Origin: Mycobacteriales bacterium
Lineage (GTDB): Bacteria; Actinomycetota; Actinomycetes; JAFAQI01; DASSKL01
Reading direction: 5' to 3'
Length of the DNA: 38,351 bases
Assembly: GCA_035690485.1 (NCBI GenBank)
Contig: DASSKL010000102.1
Span: 64,063 to 102,413, forward strand
Below, in pieces: positions 24,528-35,645 of this stretch. Both the position numbers and the translations under genes were made by a program. Position 1 is the stretch's first letter, and each line of letters starts with the position of its first letter. The notes beneath the pieces are model-generated. The model did no database searches, was not told where the DNA came from, and saw only the letters and a program-made list of their open reading frames with translations.

Positions 24528-25090
24528 ACCAGTCCTCTCGCTCGCTGCAGGTCATCGGTGGTGTCGCAGTCCAGCCAGGGCGCGTCCGCCCGGTCGGGCG
24601 CGCGGAGCTCGACGACGTCGAGCCCACCCAGCTGCCGGCGCATCGAGCCGCCCGCGGCCCAGGTGCAGCGCCGGATCGCCTCGCGCGACCAGACACCGAG
24701 CAGCCACTGGCGGGCTCCGGCGTCGTCGACGAGCACGGCGCCGTCGTGGCCGAGCGCCCCCGCGCGCAGGGCGGCGAGATCGCCGCTGCGCACGAACGGC
24801 AGGTCGCCCGCGAGCAGGGCCACCCACGGCGCTCGGACCAGGGGCAGCGCCGCGGCGACGCCTGCCGCCGGGCCGCCGCCGGGCGGCTCCTCGCGGCACC
24901 ACGTCACCGGTACCTCGGTCGCGCGCTGCGGCCCCACGACGATGCGGCGCTCGGCGCTGTCGACGGCCCGCAGCACCCGGTCGAGCAGGGCTCGCCCGCC
25001 GACCGGCAGGGCCGGTTTGTCGACGCCCCCGAGGCGGGTGGCAGCTCCGCCGGCGAGCACGACGGCGTCGTACGGCGGAAGCGCGGTCAT
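24524..25090 (-). CDS. mobA: Molybdenum cofactor guanylyltransferase
   Basis: 188 aa. The nucleotidyltransferase signature LAGGAATRLGGVDKPALPVGG, then EPPGGGPAAGVAAAL and LLAGDLPFV (metal-binding Asp) identify the MobA family, which attaches GMP to molybdopterin to give MGD for DMSO-reductase-type enzymes. A CTP- or UTP-using paralogue (CoeL/MocA-like) cannot be fully excluded, but coupling to moaA and DUF6457 favours MobA. It overlaps moaA by 4 nt and DUF6457 by 4 nt. Confidence 0.87.
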   Translation of the reverse strand: MTALPPYDAVVLAGGAATRLGGVDKPALPVGGRALLDRVLRAVDSAERRIVVGPQRATEVPVTWCREEPPGGGPAAGVAAALPLVRAPWVALLAGDLPFVRSGDLAALRAGALGHDGAVLVDDAGARQWLLGVWSREAIRRCTWAAGGSMRRQLGGLDVVELRAPDRADAPWLDCDTTDDLQRARGLV

Positions 25091-26073
25091 CCCCCGATGG
25101 CGGACATCGGCCGGTCGGGCTGCAGGAAGGTCGGGTCGTCGATGCCGTGGCCGGCCTTCTTCGCGATGATGGCGGCGCGCCAGCGGGCGGCGAGCTCGGC
25201 GTCGGTCGCCCCGGCGCGCATCGGACCGCGCAGGTCGGACTCCTCGCGGGCGAACAGGCAGTTGCGGATCTGCCCGTCGGCGGTCAGGCGCACCCGGTCG
25301 CAGGCCGCGCAGAACGGGCGGGTGACGCTCGCGATGATGCCGACCCGGGCCGGGCCGCCGTCGACGAGGAAGCTCTCGGCCGGCTCGCTGCCGCGACCGG
25401 GCATCGCGGCGAGGCTGTGCCGCACGGTGAGCCGGTCGAGGATCTCGTCAGCGGTGACCATCTGGGTGCGGTCCCAGCCATGCTGGGCGTCGAGCGGCAT
25501 CTGCTCGATGAAGCGCAGCTCGTATCCCTGCTCGAGGCAGAAGTCGAGCAGCGGCAGCGCGTCGTCGTCGTTGATGCCGCGGAGCAGCACCGCGTTGACC
25601 TTGACCGGGCGCAGCCCCGCCGCCGCGGCCGCGGCGAGGCCGGCGAGCACGTCGTCGATCCGGTCACGGCGGGCGATCTGCGCGAAGACCTCGGGGCGCA
25701 GGGTGTCGAGGCTGACGTTGACCCGGTCGAGACCTGCGTCGACCAGGGCCTGCGCCATGCGGGCCAGGCCGATGCCGTTGGTCGTCAGCGACAGCTGGGG
25801 CCGTGGTTCCAGCGCCGCGGTGCGCCGCACGATGTCGACCAGCCCGCGCCGCAGCAGTGGCTCGCCGCCGGTGAACCGGACCTCGCGGATGCCCAGCCGC
25901 ACGGCCAGGGCGACCAGCCGCACCACCTCGTCGTCGGTCAGCAGGTCCGGCGACGGGAGCCAGTCGAGACCCTCCGGCGGCATGCAGTAGTGGCAGCGCA
26001 GGTTGCAGCGGTCGGTCAACGACACGCGCAGGTCGGTGTGGACACGGTCGAACCGGTCCACGAGGGCGGACAT
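25087..26073 (-). CDS. moaA: GTP 3',8-cyclase (molybdenum cofactor biosynthesis)
   Basis: 328 aa radical-SAM enzyme. The N-terminal cluster is CNLRCHYC (Cys23, 27, 30) and the C-terminal cluster CAACDRVRLTADGQIRNCLF. FTGGEPLLR binds SAM. The C-terminal Gly-Gly needed for activity is present (SAIGG). It converts GTP to 3',8-cH2GTP, the first step of molybdopterin synthesis. ATG 26073 has no Shine-Dalgarno but TACGCT 6 nt upstream, so it probably starts its own leaderless transcript inside or just after selB. moaC, moaD/E and mogA are not in the window. Confidence 0.97.
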   Translation of the reverse strand: MSALVDRFDRVHTDLRVSLTDRCNLRCHYCMPPEGLDWLPSPDLLTDDEVVRLVALAVRLGIREVRFTGGEPLLRRGLVDIVRRTAALEPRPQLSLTTNGIGLARMAQALVDAGLDRVNVSLDTLRPEVFAQIARRDRIDDVLAGLAAAAAAGLRPVKVNAVLLRGINDDDALPLLDFCLEQGYELRFIEQMPLDAQHGWDRTQMVTADEILDRLTVRHSLAAMPGRGSEPAESFLVDGGPARVGIIASVTRPFCAACDRVRLTADGQIRNCLFAREESDLRGPMRAGATDAELAARWRAAIIAKKAGHGIDDPTFLQPDRPMSAIGG

Positions 26074-26079
26074 GGCGCC

Positions 26080-26085
26080 AGCGTA
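26080..26085 (-). promoter_or_regulatory. -10 element for leaderless moaA
   Basis: Minus-strand TACGCT followed by 6 nt and ATG 26073. The spacer between selB and moaA is only 21 nt, so any -35 element would lie at or inside the selB 3' end. Confidence 0.5.
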
Positions 26086-26094
26086 CCCGGGCGA

Positions 26095-27863
26095 TCAGCC
26101 GGGAAGCACCGTCCGGACGGCTCCCTCGAGCCGGTGGGTGCGGCCCTGCGCGTCGAGGTGCTCGAGGAGCGGGATCGCGACCCGCCGGGTGGTGCCGAGG
26201 GCCTGCCGGGCCTGGCTGGCGGTGAAGGGCTGGGGCAGCTCGGCCAGCCGGCATACGGCTTCGTCGACGGCGTCGGGCAGGAGATAGATGCCTTCGGCCA
26301 CCCGCAGCAGCCGCCCGGCCCGGCAGGCGGCGGCCAGCATCTGCGGCGACAGGCCGAGGGCAGCGAGGTCACCCGCCTCCGGGGCGGCGAACGGGTCGGC
26401 GCGCAGCCGGTTCGTGAGCTCCGCCACCGGGCCCTCGAGCGCCGGCGGCAACGCGCTCGCCGTGCCTCGCGCCCTGATCCGGCCGGCCGACGACTCGAGG
26501 GTGTCGTCGCCGAAGACGACCGCATCGACGATTCGGACGTCCGGAGCACCCAGCGCGCGCCGGGCTGCCTCAACCGGAAGGCCGGCCTCCAGCGGGTGCG
26601 CGGCTGCGTGGGTCGCGACGGCTTCCCGCAGGGCGCGCTGCCAGGCCTGCCACTGCCACGGGGCGACGTACCACTCCCCTACGGCGACGACGGCGTCGCC
26701 GGGGTCCCCGGCGCCGGTCGCCAGCAGGTCGGCCCGACGCAGCGCGCCCCGGCGCAGCACCTCCCCGGCGGCGTCGGGCGAGTCCCCGACACCGGCGAGA
26801 ACCGCCGCCCGTTCGGTCGCCGCTCCTCGGCGGCGCAGCGCCGGCGGCCTGGGATCGAGCACGGTGAGCCCGGCGGTGACCAGGTGCCGCCCGGGGTCGC
26901 GCAGCAGCGCGCGGTCACCCGGTCGCAGCGGCAGCGGCCGGGCCAGCCGGAGCCGCGCCGTATCCGCGCCGAGCGGCCGCAGGTGCACGGTGACGGCCGC
27001 CGAGCCGACGTGCAGCAGCTGCTCGGCGGGGACGTCCCTGGAGTCGGAGCTGATTCGTACGTCGACCTCGGCGGTCACCGGCCACGCCCCGGGCGTGACG
27101 AGGGCCTGACCGCGGGACACGTCTTCGACCCCGACGCCGCGCAGGTTGACGGCGACCCTGGCGACGGCGGCGACGGCATCAGCGTGCCGCTTCAGCGACT
27201 CGAGACCCCGCACCCGGACCCGAGCGCCGCCGGGAGCGAGCTCGAGCTCGTCGCCGACGTGCAGCGTGCCGGCGCCCAGGGTGCCCGTGACGACGGTGCC
27301 GCTGCCGCGGATCGTGAAGGCCCGGTCGACCCACAAGCGCACGTCGCCGTCGACGCGAGGAGCGGGAAGCGCGCCGACCAGCCGGTCGAGCGCGGCGCGC
27401 AGCTCCTCGAGGCCCGCACCGGTCACCCCGCTCACGGCGACCGCCTCGACCTCGCCCAGCGTGGTACGGGCGATCCGCTCACGGGCCTCGGCGAGGGCGA
27501 GGGAGGGATCGAGGAGGTCGGACCGCGTGACGACGAGCAGCCCGTGCCGCACGGCGAGAGCATCGACGGCGGCCAGATGCTCCTCGGACTGCTGCCTCCA
27601 GCCCTCGTCCGCCGCGACCACGACCATCACGGCGGGCACCGGACCGATCCCGGCCAGCATGTTGGCGACGAACTTCGCGTGGCCCGGTACGTCGACGAAC
27701 GCGACCTGCTCGCCGGACGGCAGGGCGGTCCACGCGTAGCCCAGGTCGATCGTCATGCCGCGGCGTCGCTCCTCCGCCCACCGGTCCGGCTCCATGCCGG
27801 TCAGCGCGCGGACCAGCGTCGACTTCCCGTGGTCGACGTGGCCGGCGGTGGCGATGACGTGCA

Positions 27864-27864
<1 letters not shown>
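26095..27864 (-). CDS. selB: Selenocysteine-specific elongation factor
   Basis: 589 aa. The EF-Tu-like GTPase is complete: GHVDHGKS (8-15), DVPGH (58-62), TRSD (113-116, for NKxD). Domains II-III follow, then a C-terminal winged-helix region (about 380-589) that in SelB binds the SECIS hairpin ([40 protein letters not shown]). It delivers Sec-tRNA to UGA codons. ATG 27864 overlaps the selA stop by 1 nt (TGATG). Length is close to the E. coli protein (614 aa). Its presence implies at least one UGA-containing selenoprotein gene elsewhere; none is recognised in this window. Confidence 0.96.
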
Positions 27865-29159
<1,295 letters not shown>

Positions 29160-29162
29160 GCT

Positions 29163-29942
29163 TCAGCGCTCCGCGATGAGCAACGCCTGCGCGCCGCGGC
29201 CCACCTGGCCCTGCGCGTCGAAGAGCCGCGAGGTGGCCAGCCCGACCCCGTCGGTGCCCGCGTGGGACACGGCGTCCATGCACACCCAGTCGCCGACCGG
29301 TTCACGGAACAGGTGCACGGTCAGCTCGGTGTTGATGAACAGCCAGTCGGCCATCGGGAGCCGGTTGCTGATGCCGTTGGCGGAGTCGGCGAGGCACAGC
29401 ACGCGTTGCCAGGGCGACGGCTCCTCACCGTCGACCAGAGGCACCCGCATCCGCGCCCAGACCGTCGCCGGACCCAGCGCCGTGAAGTGGCCGTTGACCC
29501 AGCGCCACTCCATGCTGGTGAAGTAGCCACCGGAGTTGCCCGGATCCGGATCGCTGTCGGCCGGCAGCGGTGGCGGCTGCCGGGGGGCGTCGTCGACCGG
29601 CAGGTCGGCCGCCACGCGGGCGATCCGCCAACCCCGCGCGAGCATCACGGGACGACCGGCGTGGGCCATCTCGGCCTCGACCATCTCGACCCGCTTGCCG
29701 GGACGGGCCACCCGCGCGGTCACGGTCAGGTCGGCCGGCGTGGGCACCGGACCGAGGATCTCGGTCGTGACCCGGGCGAGCATGAGCTCCTCCCGCGGAT
29801 CGGCCAGCTCGAGCGTGCGGCCGAGCAGGGCCGAGGGTGGGCCGGCGTGCTGCGAGGCGGCGTCCCACGGCCCGACCGTGGCCTCGGTCGCGCGGAACGT
29901 CGTCTCGTCGAGCTGCTCGTAGAAGGAGGTGGCGGAGCTCAC
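29163..29942 (-). CDS. Acyl-CoA thioesterase-like (double hotdog) protein
   Basis: 259 aa. It has the thioesterase-like superfamily layout: WDAASQHAGPPSALLGRTLE near the N-terminus, RPGKRVEMVEAEMAHAGRP in the first hotdog, and LPMADWLFINTELTVHLFRE then GVGLATSRLFDAQGQVGRGA in the second. These hydrolyse acyl-CoA thioesters, substrate unknown. GTG 29942 overlaps the upstream hydrolase stop (GTGA), so translation is coupled; the open frame beyond it has no family residues. selA follows after 3 nt. Confidence 0.86.
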   Translation of the reverse strand: MSSATSFYEQLDETTFRATEATVGPWDAASQHAGPPSALLGRTLELADPREELMLARVTTEILGPVPTPADLTVTARVARPGKRVEMVEAEMAHAGRPVMLARGWRIARVAADLPVDDAPRQPPPLPADSDPDPGNSGGYFTSMEWRWVNGHFTALGPATVWARMRVPLVDGEEPSPWQRVLCLADSANGISNRLPMADWLFINTELTVHLFREPVGDWVCMDAVSHAGTDGVGLATSRLFDAQGQVGRGAQALLIAER

Positions 29943-31858
29943 CGACACAGTCTGCACGTCGCGGCGTAGGCCGACGGCGCCGACAGCGGCAGCTCGACCC
30001 ATGACGCGGCCGCGGCGTTGCGCTGCACCTGGTAGACGCCGCCGACGAGGTTGGGGAGCTGCGTCGTGTTCGGCATCAGGTGCGGGGTGTCGGCGGTGGT
30101 CAGCGTGACGCGGATCTGGTGGCCCTTGGCGATGTAGGCGAACGTCGGGAAGACCTCGACGTCGAACCGCGTCACCTGCCCCGGCGTGACCGGCTTCTGC
30201 GCCGCCCGCGTGTAGGGGTGGTAGGGCAGCAGCGGCCGGCCCGGCGCGGCCCACCAGGTCCGGGAGTTGTCGAGCGCGCGCATCGAGCCGAGCAGCGCGC
30301 CGGCCGTGAGCGGCGTCGACGTGCCGTCTGGCGCGACGTCCTCCACGGTGACGACCCACTCCGCGTCCTTGGTCGTGGTGGTGGCGAACAGGGTCGCGTC
30401 GATCGGGCCGGCGAGCACCCGGGGCGCCGCCAGCGGCGGGGTCGTGTAGGTCAGCGCCCCGGGGCCCTGCTGCAGGGTGCGGTCGTCCTGCGTGCAGGGA
30501 TCGTTCGGGGCGCCGTACGTCGACGGAAGGGTGCCGGCACCCATGATCCACTGCTCGGTCTGCCGGTCACAGAAGCTGGACGCCGGCGACCAGACGACCG
30601 GGTCGGCGGCGGTCTTGTCGGCGCTCGGCCGCTTGGCGGTCAGCGTGTTGCCCGCGCCGAGGAACAGCCGGGTCGGCGTGGCCTCACCGAAGGGGTAGGT
30701 GCGTGCGTCGAGCCACTTGCCGCTGCCGAGCTGGTAGACGTGCAGCGGCGTGCTGGTGTGGTCGATGCCGGTGGGCTCGTGCTTGAGGAACGTGTCGAAC
30801 CACTCGAGCTCGATGGCGTGCAGGTTGATGCCGTTGCCGGCGGTCAGGTGGTACCACGGGCCCATCAGCAGCTGGTAGCGCCCGGTCACCGGCTGCCGCG
30901 GGCTCATCGGGGCGGAGACGGGCCGGCCCGCCCAGGCGTTCTGCAGGCCCGAGAAGTCGAGCGGCTCGCCGCGCTGGAAGAGGTCGAACCAGCCGCCCAC
31001 CATGAATGCCGGGATGCCGTTGTCGACGACCTTCTGCAGCATCGTGCGCGGGTTGCGGGCCATCCAGTAGGCCTCGTCGTAGGCCTGGTCGCCACCGGTC
31101 TCGCCGTTGATCAACGTCGTCGCGTGGTAGCTCGCGAGGCCGCCGCCGTGCTCCATCTCGAGCTGCGCCGTGTCGACCGGGTCGTGCGGGCCCTCGGCGA
31201 CCGGGTTGAGCATGTTGAGGCCGCCGGTCAGGCCGAGGTAGGCCAGGCTGAACTCGCCGTCGATGAGGCCGCCCTGGAACGCCGTGTCGCGGTAGAGGTC
31301 GTTGCCCGGCACGACCGGGAACAGCGCCTTGAGCGGCGATCCCTTCGGCAGCGCCGCCGCGGTCATGAACTGCGTGATCGCCATGTAGGACTCGCCGAAC
31401 AGGCCGACCTCGCCGGAGGAGTGCGGCAGCCTGGCCGCCCAGTCGACCAGCGTCGCGCCGTCGGTCGCCTGCACCGGGTCGAACAGCCCGAAGGATCCGT
31501 GCGACGCGCCGGTGCCGCGCACGTCGGCGACGACCTCCAGGTAGCCGCGCTGGACGTAGTAGGTGTCCCCCATCGACCCCTTGCCATACGGCGTCTGGGT
31601 GAGCAGCACCGGGAACGGGCCCTTGGCCTCGGCACCGGTCTTCGCGTCGGTCGGGTAGTAGACGTCGACCCGCAGGACCGTGCCGTCGCGCATGGTGACC
31701 GGGACGTCGGTCACCTGCTTGACGCCGTAGGTCGCCGCCGCCTCGTGCCAGGTGTAGGCGGGGAGTGCCGCGGTGACGCCGGCCGCGGCCGCTGCGGCGC
31801 TCAGCGTCAGGGTCACGGCAGCCAGCAGGGACACGGTGGCGCGTCGTCCGGGTCGCAT
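29939..31858 (-). CDS. Secreted CocE/NonD (X-Pro dipeptidyl-peptidase) family hydrolase
   Basis: 639 aa. A signal peptide is visible (arginine-containing start, LLAAVTLTLSAAAAAAGVTA). The S15/CocE alpha/beta-hydrolase core follows: VTMRDGTVLRVDVYYPT, YLEVVADVRGTGAS, nucleophile GESYMA, an acid around WFDLFQRGEP, and a C-terminal jelly-roll domain (ATLFATTTTKDAEWVVTVED; HQIRVTLTTADTPH). The family covers X-Pro dipeptidyl peptidases, cocaine esterase and glutaryl-7-ACA acylases, so substrate is open. It heads the operon hydrolase-thioesterase-selA-selB, and its start is divergent from tesB (70 nt between). Confidence 0.9.
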   Translation of the reverse strand: MRPGRRATVSLLAAVTLTLSAAAAAAGVTAALPAYTWHEAAATYGVKQVTDVPVTMRDGTVLRVDVYYPTDAKTGAEAKGPFPVLLTQTPYGKGSMGDTYYVQRGYLEVVADVRGTGASHGSFGLFDPVQATDGATLVDWAARLPHSSGEVGLFGESYMAITQFMTAAALPKGSPLKALFPVVPGNDLYRDTAFQGGLIDGEFSLAYLGLTGGLNMLNPVAEGPHDPVDTAQLEMEHGGGLASYHATTLINGETGGDQAYDEAYWMARNPRTMLQKVVDNGIPAFMVGGWFDLFQRGEPLDFSGLQNAWAGRPVSAPMSPRQPVTGRYQLLMGPWYHLTAGNGINLHAIELEWFDTFLKHEPTGIDHTSTPLHVYQLGSGKWLDARTYPFGEATPTRLFLGAGNTLTAKRPSADKTAADPVVWSPASSFCDRQTEQWIMGAGTLPSTYGAPNDPCTQDDRTLQQGPGALTYTTPPLAAPRVLAGPIDATLFATTTTKDAEWVVTVEDVAPDGTSTPLTAGALLGSMRALDNSRTWWAAPGRPLLPYHPYTRAAQKPVTPGQVTRFDVEVFPTFAYIAKGHQIRVTLTTADTPHLMPNTTQLPNLVGGVYQVQRNAAAASWVELPLSAPSAYAATCRLCR

Positions 31859-31928
31859 ACCGACCGTTTCGCCGGGATCGGGATCACTCCTGCCGGGGCG
31901 TGCTCACTGCTGTGGAACCCTGTCGCCC

Positions 31929-32771
31929 GTGAACGACCTGGAGGACGTCCCGCCGACCGTCGACCGGCTGCTCGAGATCCTGGAGCTCGAGCGGCTGGAC
32001 CGCGACCTGTTCCGCGGCTACAACCCGGAGCACCGCCACGGCGGCCGGCTCTTCGGCGGGCAGGTCGCGGCGCACGCGCTGCGCGCGGCGACGCACACGG
32101 TCGACGTCGAGCACCATCCGCACTCGCTGCACGGCTACTTCCTGCGCCCCGGGCAGCCGGGCCGGCCGACGATCCTGCAGGTCGACCGCATCCGCGACGG
32201 CAAGTCGTTCACGACGCGGCGGGTGGTGGCGATCCAGGACGGCGAGGCGATCTTCAGCCTGTCGGCGTCGTTCCACAAGGACGAGGGCGGCGGCGAGTAC
32301 GCCGTACCCCTCCCGTCCGGCCTCCCCGCGCCCGACCAGGCCGAGGGCTGGCACGACAGCCCCATGCGCGCGTTCGACACGATGTCGCCGTTCGAGGTCC
32401 GCGAGCTGGCCCCGGCGCCGAAGGACGAGCGCGGGGTGTTCCCCTGGACGCGGCGCGCCTGGATCCGCACCCGCGGTCCGCTGCCCGACGACCGAGCGCT
32501 GCACGCGTGCGTGCTGACCTACATCTCGGACATGGGCGCGGTCTACGCCGCCCGGCTCGCCCTTGAGGTCCCGTGGGGCAAGGGCATGGGCGCGAGCCTC
32601 GACCACGCGCTGTGGTTCCACCGGCCCATCCGGCCGGACGGCTGGGTGCTGTTCGACCTGCGGCCGATCTCCAACGCCGGCGCCCGGGGCCTGGTGGTCG
32701 GCTCGCTCTACGCGGCCGACGGCACGCTCGGCGCCTCGATCGCCCAGGAAGGGCTCATTCGCACCGACTGA
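31929..32771 (+). CDS. tesB: Acyl-CoA thioesterase II
   Basis: 280 aa TesB double-hotdog: LLEILELERLDRDLFRGYNP, RLFGGQVAAHALRAA, SLHGYFLRPG, then YISDMGAVYAARL and SLDHALWFHRPIR and GLVVGSLYAADGTLGASIAQ. It cleaves medium- to long-chain acyl-CoA to fatty acid and CoA in the cytosol. GTG 31929 matches the usual family start; no strong Shine-Dalgarno is present. The MFS gene 26 nt downstream has its own leaderless-type box, so the two need not share a transcript. Confidence 0.94.
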   Translation: MNDLEDVPPTVDRLLEILELERLDRDLFRGYNPEHRHGGRLFGGQVAAHALRAATHTVDVEHHPHSLHGYFLRPGQPGRPTILQVDRIRDGKSFTTRRVVAIQDGEAIFSLSASFHKDEGGGEYAVPLPSGLPAPDQAEGWHDSPMRAFDTMSPFEVRELAPAPKDERGVFPWTRRAWIRTRGPLPDDRALHACVLTYISDMGAVYAARLALEVPWGKGMGASLDHALWFHRPIRPDGWVLFDLRPISNAGARGLVVGSLYAADGTLGASIAQEGLIRTD

Positions 32772-32785
32772 CGGCGGTCCCCACC

Positions 32786-32791
32786 TAACCT
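32786..32791 (+). promoter_or_regulatory. -10 element for leaderless MFS gene
   Basis: TAACCT followed by 6 nt and GTG 32798, with no Shine-Dalgarno; it lies just after the tesB stop. Confidence 0.5.
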
Positions 32792-32797
32792 GTCCCG

Positions 32798-34072
32798 GTG
32801 AACGAGACCGCGACGGCGACGGTCGCGACCGCCGCGCCGCGCGGTCTCGGGTCGGCGTACTGGCGGGTGTGGGTCGCCTCGACGATCTCCAACCTGGGCG
32901 ACGGGGTGCGCTTCGTCGCGATGCCGCTGCTGGCCGCGCACGTCACCCGGGACCCGCGGCTGGTCTCGCTGGTGACGATCGCCGGCGCCGCCCCGTGGCT
33001 GCTGTTCTCCCTGATCTCCGGCGCGCTCGTCGACCGGTGGGACCGGCGGCGGATCATGTGGATCGCCGATGCGTTCCGCACCGCGGTCGTCGGTGCCTTC
33101 ACCGTCGCGGTGGCGGTCGGGAAACCGTCGATCGCCCTGATCGCGGGCGTGGCGTTCCTGCTCGGCACGGCCGAGACGATGTTCGACAACGCCTCGCAGA
33201 CGATCCTGCCCGCGATCGTGGGACGCCAGCAGCTGAGCACCGCCAACGGCCGGCTGTACTCCGGGCAGATCATCACCCAGCAGTTCGCCGGCCCGCCGCT
33301 GGGCGGCCTGCTGTTCGGCCTGGCGATCGCTGCGCCGTTCGCGGTCGACGGGGCGTCCTTCCTCGCCGCCGCTGTGCTGGTGCTGTCACTCACGGGCGAC
33401 TTCCGCGAGCCGAAGGACGCGAATGCCACGCCGACGCGGCTGCGGCACGAGATCGGTGAGGGGGTGCGATGGCTGGCCCGCCACCGGGTGCTGCGCGCCC
33501 TGGCCGGGATGCTCGGGCTGATGAACCTCATGTCCACCGCCACCGAGTCGATCCTGGTGCTCTGGGCGCTCGAGGTGCTGCACCTGAACTCCACCGGCTT
33601 CGGCCTGCTGTCGCTGGGGTTCGCCGGCGGCAGCCTGCTCGGCAGCCTCACGGCGGCACGCGTGGCCAAGGCCCTCGGCGAGGGGCGGACGCTGTACCTG
33701 TCGGTGCTGCTCATGGTGGGCAGCAACCTCGGCGCCTGGGCCACCACGAACGCCTACGTCGCGGGCACGGCATTCGCGTTGGCGGGCTTCGCCGCGCTGG
33801 TCTGGAACGTGATCACCGTCTCGCTGCGCCAGGAGATCATCCCGCCCAGGCTGCTGGGCCGGGTCAACAGCGCCTACCGGTTCCTCGGCTGGGGGTCGAT
33901 GCCGATCGGGGCTGCGTTCGGCGGCCTGCTGGCCGGGGCGTTCGGACTGCGGTCACCGTTCCTCGCAGCCGCAGTGGCGATCGCGGTCTGCGGCGTGCTG
34001 ATGGCACGGGCGGTCAACCCGCGCTCGATCACGGCGGCACGCGCCGAGCACCAGGCGGCGATCCCGGCCTAG
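32798..34072 (+). CDS. MFS transporter (MFS_3 / EntS-like exporter)
   Basis: 424 aa, strongly hydrophobic, consistent with about twelve membrane helices. It starts YWRVWVASTISNLGDGVRFV, with the A-motif-like loop GALVDRWDRRRIMWIADAF and the second-half DRVNSA-like segment LLGRVNSAYRFLGWGSMPIG, typical of the MFS_3 branch that includes enterobactin exporter EntS and macrolide exporters. Substrate unknown. A truncated paralogue of this branch lies at 37041-37205. It converges with the small membrane protein gene, leaving 13 nt. Confidence 0.92.
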   Translation: MNETATATVATAAPRGLGSAYWRVWVASTISNLGDGVRFVAMPLLAAHVTRDPRLVSLVTIAGAAPWLLFSLISGALVDRWDRRRIMWIADAFRTAVVGAFTVAVAVGKPSIALIAGVAFLLGTAETMFDNASQTILPAIVGRQQLSTANGRLYSGQIITQQFAGPPLGGLLFGLAIAAPFAVDGASFLAAAVLVLSLTGDFREPKDANATPTRLRHEIGEGVRWLARHRVLRALAGMLGLMNLMSTATESILVLWALEVLHLNSTGFGLLSLGFAGGSLLGSLTAARVAKALGEGRTLYLSVLLMVGSNLGAWATTNAYVAGTAFALAGFAALVWNVITVSLRQEIIPPRLLGRVNSAYRFLGWGSMPIGAAFGGLLAGAFGLRSPFLAAAVAIAVCGVLMARAVNPRSITAARAEHQAAIPA

Positions 34073-34085
34073 GCCCTGCCGGGTC

Positions 34086-34277
34086 TCAACGGCGCGGCGG
34101 ATACGGGCCGGAGATCCGCGCCTGCCGGCGCTGCTCGGCCAGGGCGCGCATGCGCTGACGCTTGTAACGACCGATCTTCGGCGTACGGCCGTGCTTGCGG
34201 CGGTAGTGCGCGTCGTAGGCCGCGGACGCGAGAAAGATCGCGGCCAGCACAGCGAGCAGCAGCCACACGTAGACCAC
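34086..34277 (-). CDS. Small single-pass membrane protein
   Basis: 63 aa from GTG 34277 or 66 aa from GTG 34286. I prefer 34277 because TAGCGT (34285-34290, minus) lies 7 nt before it, the leaderless pattern, and overlaps the other start. One hydrophobic helix (VWLLLAVLAAIFLASAAY) is followed by a very basic cytoplasmic tail (HYRRKHGRTPKIGRYKRQRM). Function unknown. It is divergent from the P450 gene. Confidence 0.65.
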   Translation of the reverse strand: MVYVWLLLAVLAAIFLASAAYDAHYRRKHGRTPKIGRYKRQRMRALAEQRRQARISGPYPPRR

Positions 34278-34377
34278 GGAATGCACGCTACGCCGCGCGC
34301 ACCGACCCTGAGGAGTGCGTCAGGTACGGCTTTGCGGGATGCTGCACCTGCACTGCTGCCGAAGACGGGGAGGCGCG

Positions 34378-35601
34378 ATGACCGCGCAGGAGACGGGGAT
34401 CCGCACGCTGGCCGACCTACCGTCGCTCGACACGCTCGACGACACCTACCAGGCGGACCCCCACGGCGCGAACCGCGCGGCACTCGCGCTGGGCCCGCTG
34501 GCGCGGATGCCGCTCGGGCTCGAGGTGCTGTCGTACGACGCCGTGCAGACCGTCCTGCGCGACCGTCGCTTCGTGATGCCGCAAGGGTTGAGCCTGTCGC
34601 TGCAGGGCATCACGTCGGGCCCCGTCTGGGACCGCGTGGTCAAGGGCATCCTGAGCCTCGACGGCGACGAGCACCACCGGCTGCGGCGGCTCGTGCTGCA
34701 CGCGTTCAAACCGCGGGCGGCGGAGCGGCTACGCGAGGCGATGGTCGACATCATCCGCGAGATCGTCGACCGGGTGGCCGGCCGCCGCGAGTGCGACGTG
34801 GTCACCGACATCGCCCGGCCCTACCCGATCGCGGTGATCTGCCAGCTGCTCGGCACCCCGCGCAAGGACTGGGAGAAGTTCTCCGCCTGGACCGACGACA
34901 TCTTCAAGATCTTCAACTTCAACGTGGCCGAGGACAGCCCGGCCATCCTCGCCGCATTCGAGCAGTCCGATGCCTACATCGACGCGATGGTCGAGGAACG
35001 CCGGCGGTCGCTGACCGACGACCTCGTCTCCGACCTGATCCGTGCCGAGGAAGAGGGCGACCGGCTCAGCCATGAAGAGATGCGCATGCTCATCGGCGCC
35101 GTCCTCACCGCCGGCACCGACACCACCCGCAACCAGCTGGCCGCCGCGGTGCAGGTGTTCTGCGAGCACCCGGACCAGTGGCGACTGCTCGGCGCGCACC
35201 CCGAACTGGGTGCGTCAGCCGTCGAGGAGGTCATGCGCCACTCCCCGATCATCTTCGGCACGATGCGCGTCGCCGCCGAGGACGTCGAGCTCTGCGGGGT
35301 GACGATCCCCGCCGGCACGATCATCGACGTCAACACGTCGGCGGCCAACCGCGACCCGAGCGTCTTTCCCGACCCGGACCGCTTCGACATCACTCGCCGG
35401 CCGGACTCGATGATGCTGACCTTCGGCGGCGGGATCCACTACTGCCTCGGCGTGCACCTCGCGAAAGCCGAGCTGGCCGAGGCGCTGGTCCTGATGGCGC
35501 AGCGGATGCCGAACATCCGGCAGACCGGCCCGGCGCCGTGGAAGCCGGTCGTCGGCATCAGCGGTCCGCTCACCCTGCCGGTCGCCTGGGACGTCCTGTA
35601 A
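34378..35601 (+). CDS. Cytochrome P450
   Basis: 407 aa, normal for a soluble bacterial P450. The I-helix AGTDTT (245-250), the K-helix ExxR (EEVMR) and the heme-binding loop FGGGIHYCLG with ligand Cys356 are intact. It needs external ferredoxin and reductase, neither of which is adjacent. The substrate is unknown. ATG 34378 has GGGGAGG upstream. A 9-bp inverted repeat at 35646-35681 probably ends its transcript. It shows no sign of decay. Confidence 0.96.
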   Translation: MTAQETGIRTLADLPSLDTLDDTYQADPHGANRAALALGPLARMPLGLEVLSYDAVQTVLRDRRFVMPQGLSLSLQGITSGPVWDRVVKGILSLDGDEHHRLRRLVLHAFKPRAAERLREAMVDIIREIVDRVAGRRECDVVTDIARPYPIAVICQLLGTPRKDWEKFSAWTDDIFKIFNFNVAEDSPAILAAFEQSDAYIDAMVEERRRSLTDDLVSDLIRAEEEGDRLSHEEMRMLIGAVLTAGTDTTRNQLAAAVQVFCEHPDQWRLLGAHPELGASAVEEVMRHSPIIFGTMRVAAEDVELCGVTIPAGTIIDVNTSAANRDPSVFPDPDRFDITRRPDSMMLTFGGGIHYCLGVHLAKAELAEALVLMAQRMPNIRQTGPAPWKPVVGISGPLTLPVAWDVL

Positions 35602-35645
35602 GCACGGCAGCGGCGCGGGCGTCGGCGTGCAGGTGAAGACCCGTG